DNA of 64,000 bases from Purpureocillium takamizusanense (taxonomy: Eukaryota > Ascomycota > Sordariomycetes > Hypocreales > Ophiocordycipitaceae), in contig NC_063069.1 of NCBI RefSeq assembly GCF_022605165.1, positions 4,092,001 to 4,156,000 on the forward strand, given 5' to 3'. Positions 61,790-64,000 of this stretch are shown here, in pieces (position 1 is the stretch's first letter; every line of letters starts with the position of its first letter). The position numbers and the translations under genes were made by a program. The notes under the pieces were generated by a model that was not told the DNA's origin, searched no databases, and was given only the letters and a program-made list of their open reading frames with translations.

Positions 61790-64000
61790 CTATTTCTGGG
61801 GCGTCTCTGGATAGTCCCATACCGAAGAATGCTTAGAGGCCTCGCTCTTGCCGCTATACGTGCCTACCTCAGGCTTCGGAGTCCCTGTCGCGGGCCGTGG
61901 CGCAAAAGGTATGCCGGACTTGTAGTGAAACAGCCCGCTCTGCTTCTTCTGGGGACTCGGCGTCGCCGCAGGTGTGCCAACGGCTGGCGTGCCCGTTGTC
62001 GGCGGCAGCCATGTCAGGGGCTCTTGCTGCGAGACTGCAACGGGAGCCGGGCCCTCGGGCTGGTACGAGATGAAAAAGTCGCTGCTGCCCATTGACGGCT
62101 GCGACACCGAGTCGTCCACGGCGGGGCTGCTCGCCGGGAGGGGCACTTGACGCGGCTCTGGCGTCGCCAGAACCGGCGGGTAAGGCTCATCGATCGGGGT
62201 CTGGGGCCCGGTGGAAGACGACGGCGGCTCTGGTGCCAGTGACGATCCAAGAACAGGAGCTTGCGTGGGGGAATCACCCGACTGCGTCAAGGCGGGCAAT
62301 TGAGGTAATGTCTCCTCGACGCTGGGAGTCGTTGACGATTTCTTCACCATAGGTATCGGATTCTCTGATTCCCCATCGGCCTTTGGCGTTTGCGCTGCCT
62401 CGATTCGAGCGCGCTCTTTGGCTTCCTTCTGCGCCTGGGTGATCAAGTTGATCTTGATCTTCTTCATGCCCGTCGTGAGGCTGTCCATCGCCGACCCATC
62501 GCTGGGTGCCGGACCAGGTGCGGTTGAGGGTCGCTGAGGGGTCTGAATGGCCGATGCTGGGGCTTTCTTGCGAGCTGGCGTCGAAGCCTTCCTTGGGCTC
62601 CGAGCTCTTGTAGGCGCCGGGTCTTTCCGAGCAGCTGCCGGCCGCGTCTTCTTCACGGCAAGCTTTCCGCTGCTCTCAGTTCTGGAACTTACGGCGGACG
62701 CAGGCCGACTGGCACTATCTTCGCTACCAGGCAAGGGCGGTGGTTCCTCATATGCCGCGCTGACCACGGACGACGCCCCACTAAGGCGTCGGCTGGCCCT
62801 CCTGGCCGTTTGGCCACCATTCTGGCGTGACGGTGTAGTGCGAGTGGAAGATTTCTTAACTCTTGGGTCAGTCCTTGGCCTGATTTGTCCAAGGAGGGGA
62901 TGCATACCTTTTCTGGTGATGCTACTGGCGTGGCACCGTTCCTGCGTCGAGTCTTGGGAAGCTGCTCGCTGGCTTCTTCATCGATCGGCACAATGGCCCT
63001 AGCCTTGCGCTCACGCAGAGCCATTCGCGATCCAGGCCGACTGGGAGGGTCGGGTGGCGGCGGCAGGCCCATCAAATTCGACTGCCGGTCCCGACGAGCC
63101 TTAGTCGCCTCCGCGTTCAAGTCTTCCGGCTTGCAGCTGTCCGTTTGACGCCCCGACGGTATAAGCAGCTTGCAGAGCTCCTGAGCCGCGATAATCCAAG
63201 GGACTTCCGGGGGAGGGGGCGACGGCGGACGCTCGACGACCCTTGTGGACACCCCGGATAGGCTTCGCCTCATCCGAACAGGGTCGACAACTCTGGCTGT
63301 CGACGCCTGGGTGGGAGACGAGTACGTAGGCTGCACCGGGTTGCGTGGTTTGCGAGGCGGCGATGGAGGTTCGGTGAGACGCTCCAGCTTGTCCAGCTCA
63401 CCGCTAGCCCACCAACGGGGATCGTACAAATGTGTCGACGCGAGAGGCCGGGCCGTCGCGCCTTGCTCTTCGTCCTGGGTGACGCCAATTCGCTGGCCCA
63501 TTTCGCTGCTGAGTCCGGGCGAGTCTTGTGCATGGTTCTCGGGCGTTTGGTCGCCTACCAGTCCGCTCAAATGGCTGAGGACGCCAGACGAGAGAGCCCT
63601 GTCGCTATACCCGCCTTCGAGCACGCTGATGACTCTGCCATCCACGAATAAGCCCTCTTCGGCTGCCAGCTTGACCACGTCCTGAGACAGCCTGGCATAG
63701 AACTCGGTCGGCACGTTGACCTGGTGGCGCTGCATCCCGGCACTCTCCCACTCGCTGGCATCAAAGCCGGCGGAGAAGAAAAGGGCCGCCTTTGGAGTCT
63801 GTCCCAAGGCAGTCAAGCGCTCGGCCTGGTTTCTGAGATAGTTCCGCGTCTTGTCAAGCAAGACCATGTACTTGGACTCGTACAATGCCCAAAAATCAGG
63901 CTCCGTCTTCCATGACTGCAGGTGGACGTTCCAGATTGTCTGACCGTGTGCATTATCGATGCAGAGGCTGGCGTTCTTGACCTTCTCCTCATCACCCATT
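61790..64000 (-). CDS. hos3: Hos3-like histone deacetylase, C-terminal part (partial)
   Basis: The 5' part lies beyond the window end. Exon 63999-62908 in the window carries the end of the deacetylase fold: SAGFDASEWESAGMQRHQV, then VNVPTEFYARLSQDVVKLA, then GRVISVLEGGYSDRAL. These are typical of Hos3, a zinc-dependent class II-type histone deacetylase. A 53-nt intron (62907-62855) joins EK to KSSTRTTPS. The last exon, 62854-61790, encodes a long proline-, serine- and alanine-rich, probably disordered tail of about 350 residues with basic clusters (for example ARSPRKASTPARKKAP). It ends in DYPETPQK. The catalytic histidines and most metal ligands would be upstream of the window and cannot be checked. 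The protein is expected to act in the nucleus or at the bud-neck/septum, by analogy with yeast Hos3. Confidence 0.9.

Overview
The window is genomic DNA from a filamentous ascomycete (Pezizomycotina; a Sordariomycete is my guess). The evidence is short 48-85 nt spliceosomal introns with GTRNGY donors and YAG acceptors, a fungal STAND/NLR immune-type receptor, DUF3435-family sequence, a Ty3/Gypsy element, and long blocks with extreme RIP-type (repeat-induced point mutation) decay. No bacterial features are present.

The first ~38 kb is an accessory mosaic. Three RIP-destroyed, TA-rich blocks (1-1555, ~8295-25990, ~31380-38040) separate two islands of normal base composition. Island 1 (1.56-8.29 kb) holds a divergent pair: a 5-exon NLR on the minus strand (helical N-terminus, NB-ARC, TPR; 1096 aa by my splice model) and a 6-exon cytochrome P450 on the plus strand (513 aa). 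Both reading frames close perfectly across all introns, so both look intact. The island is bracketed by inverted copies of the same repeats, including an LTR at each outer edge. Island 2 (26.0-31.3 kb) holds an intact 4-exon Lag1-type ceramide synthase (485 aa) and a broken DUF3435/zinc-finger gene, whose RIP-mutated second copy lies 5.0 kb further on inside the next AT-rich block. The central AT-rich block is mainly one LTR-bounded element (direct LTRs ~10303-10754 and ~23595-24048). Its gag, RT, RNase H and integrase can still be read through the mutations, and there are signs of internal duplication or nesting. Two TIR-bounded short elements sit outside it.

From 38.3 kb the sequence has normal composition: a bZIP regulator with an in-frame TGA near its 3' end, then an unusual ~10 kb stretch (40.7-50.6 kb) in which I can recognise no gene, then an APH/choline-kinase-fold gene that has lost both catalytic aspartates (a pseudokinase).

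From 53.8 kb the window is ordinary gene-dense core genome: an ABCA-type full transporter (1613 aa, one exon), histidinol-phosphatase (HIS2 type, 3 exons), and the C-terminal part of a Hos3-like histone deacetylase cut by the window end. The most notable non-gene signal is in the AT-rich blocks: CpA/TpG dinucleotides have been almost completely removed, and those that survive are nearly all in the GpCpA (TpGpC) context.
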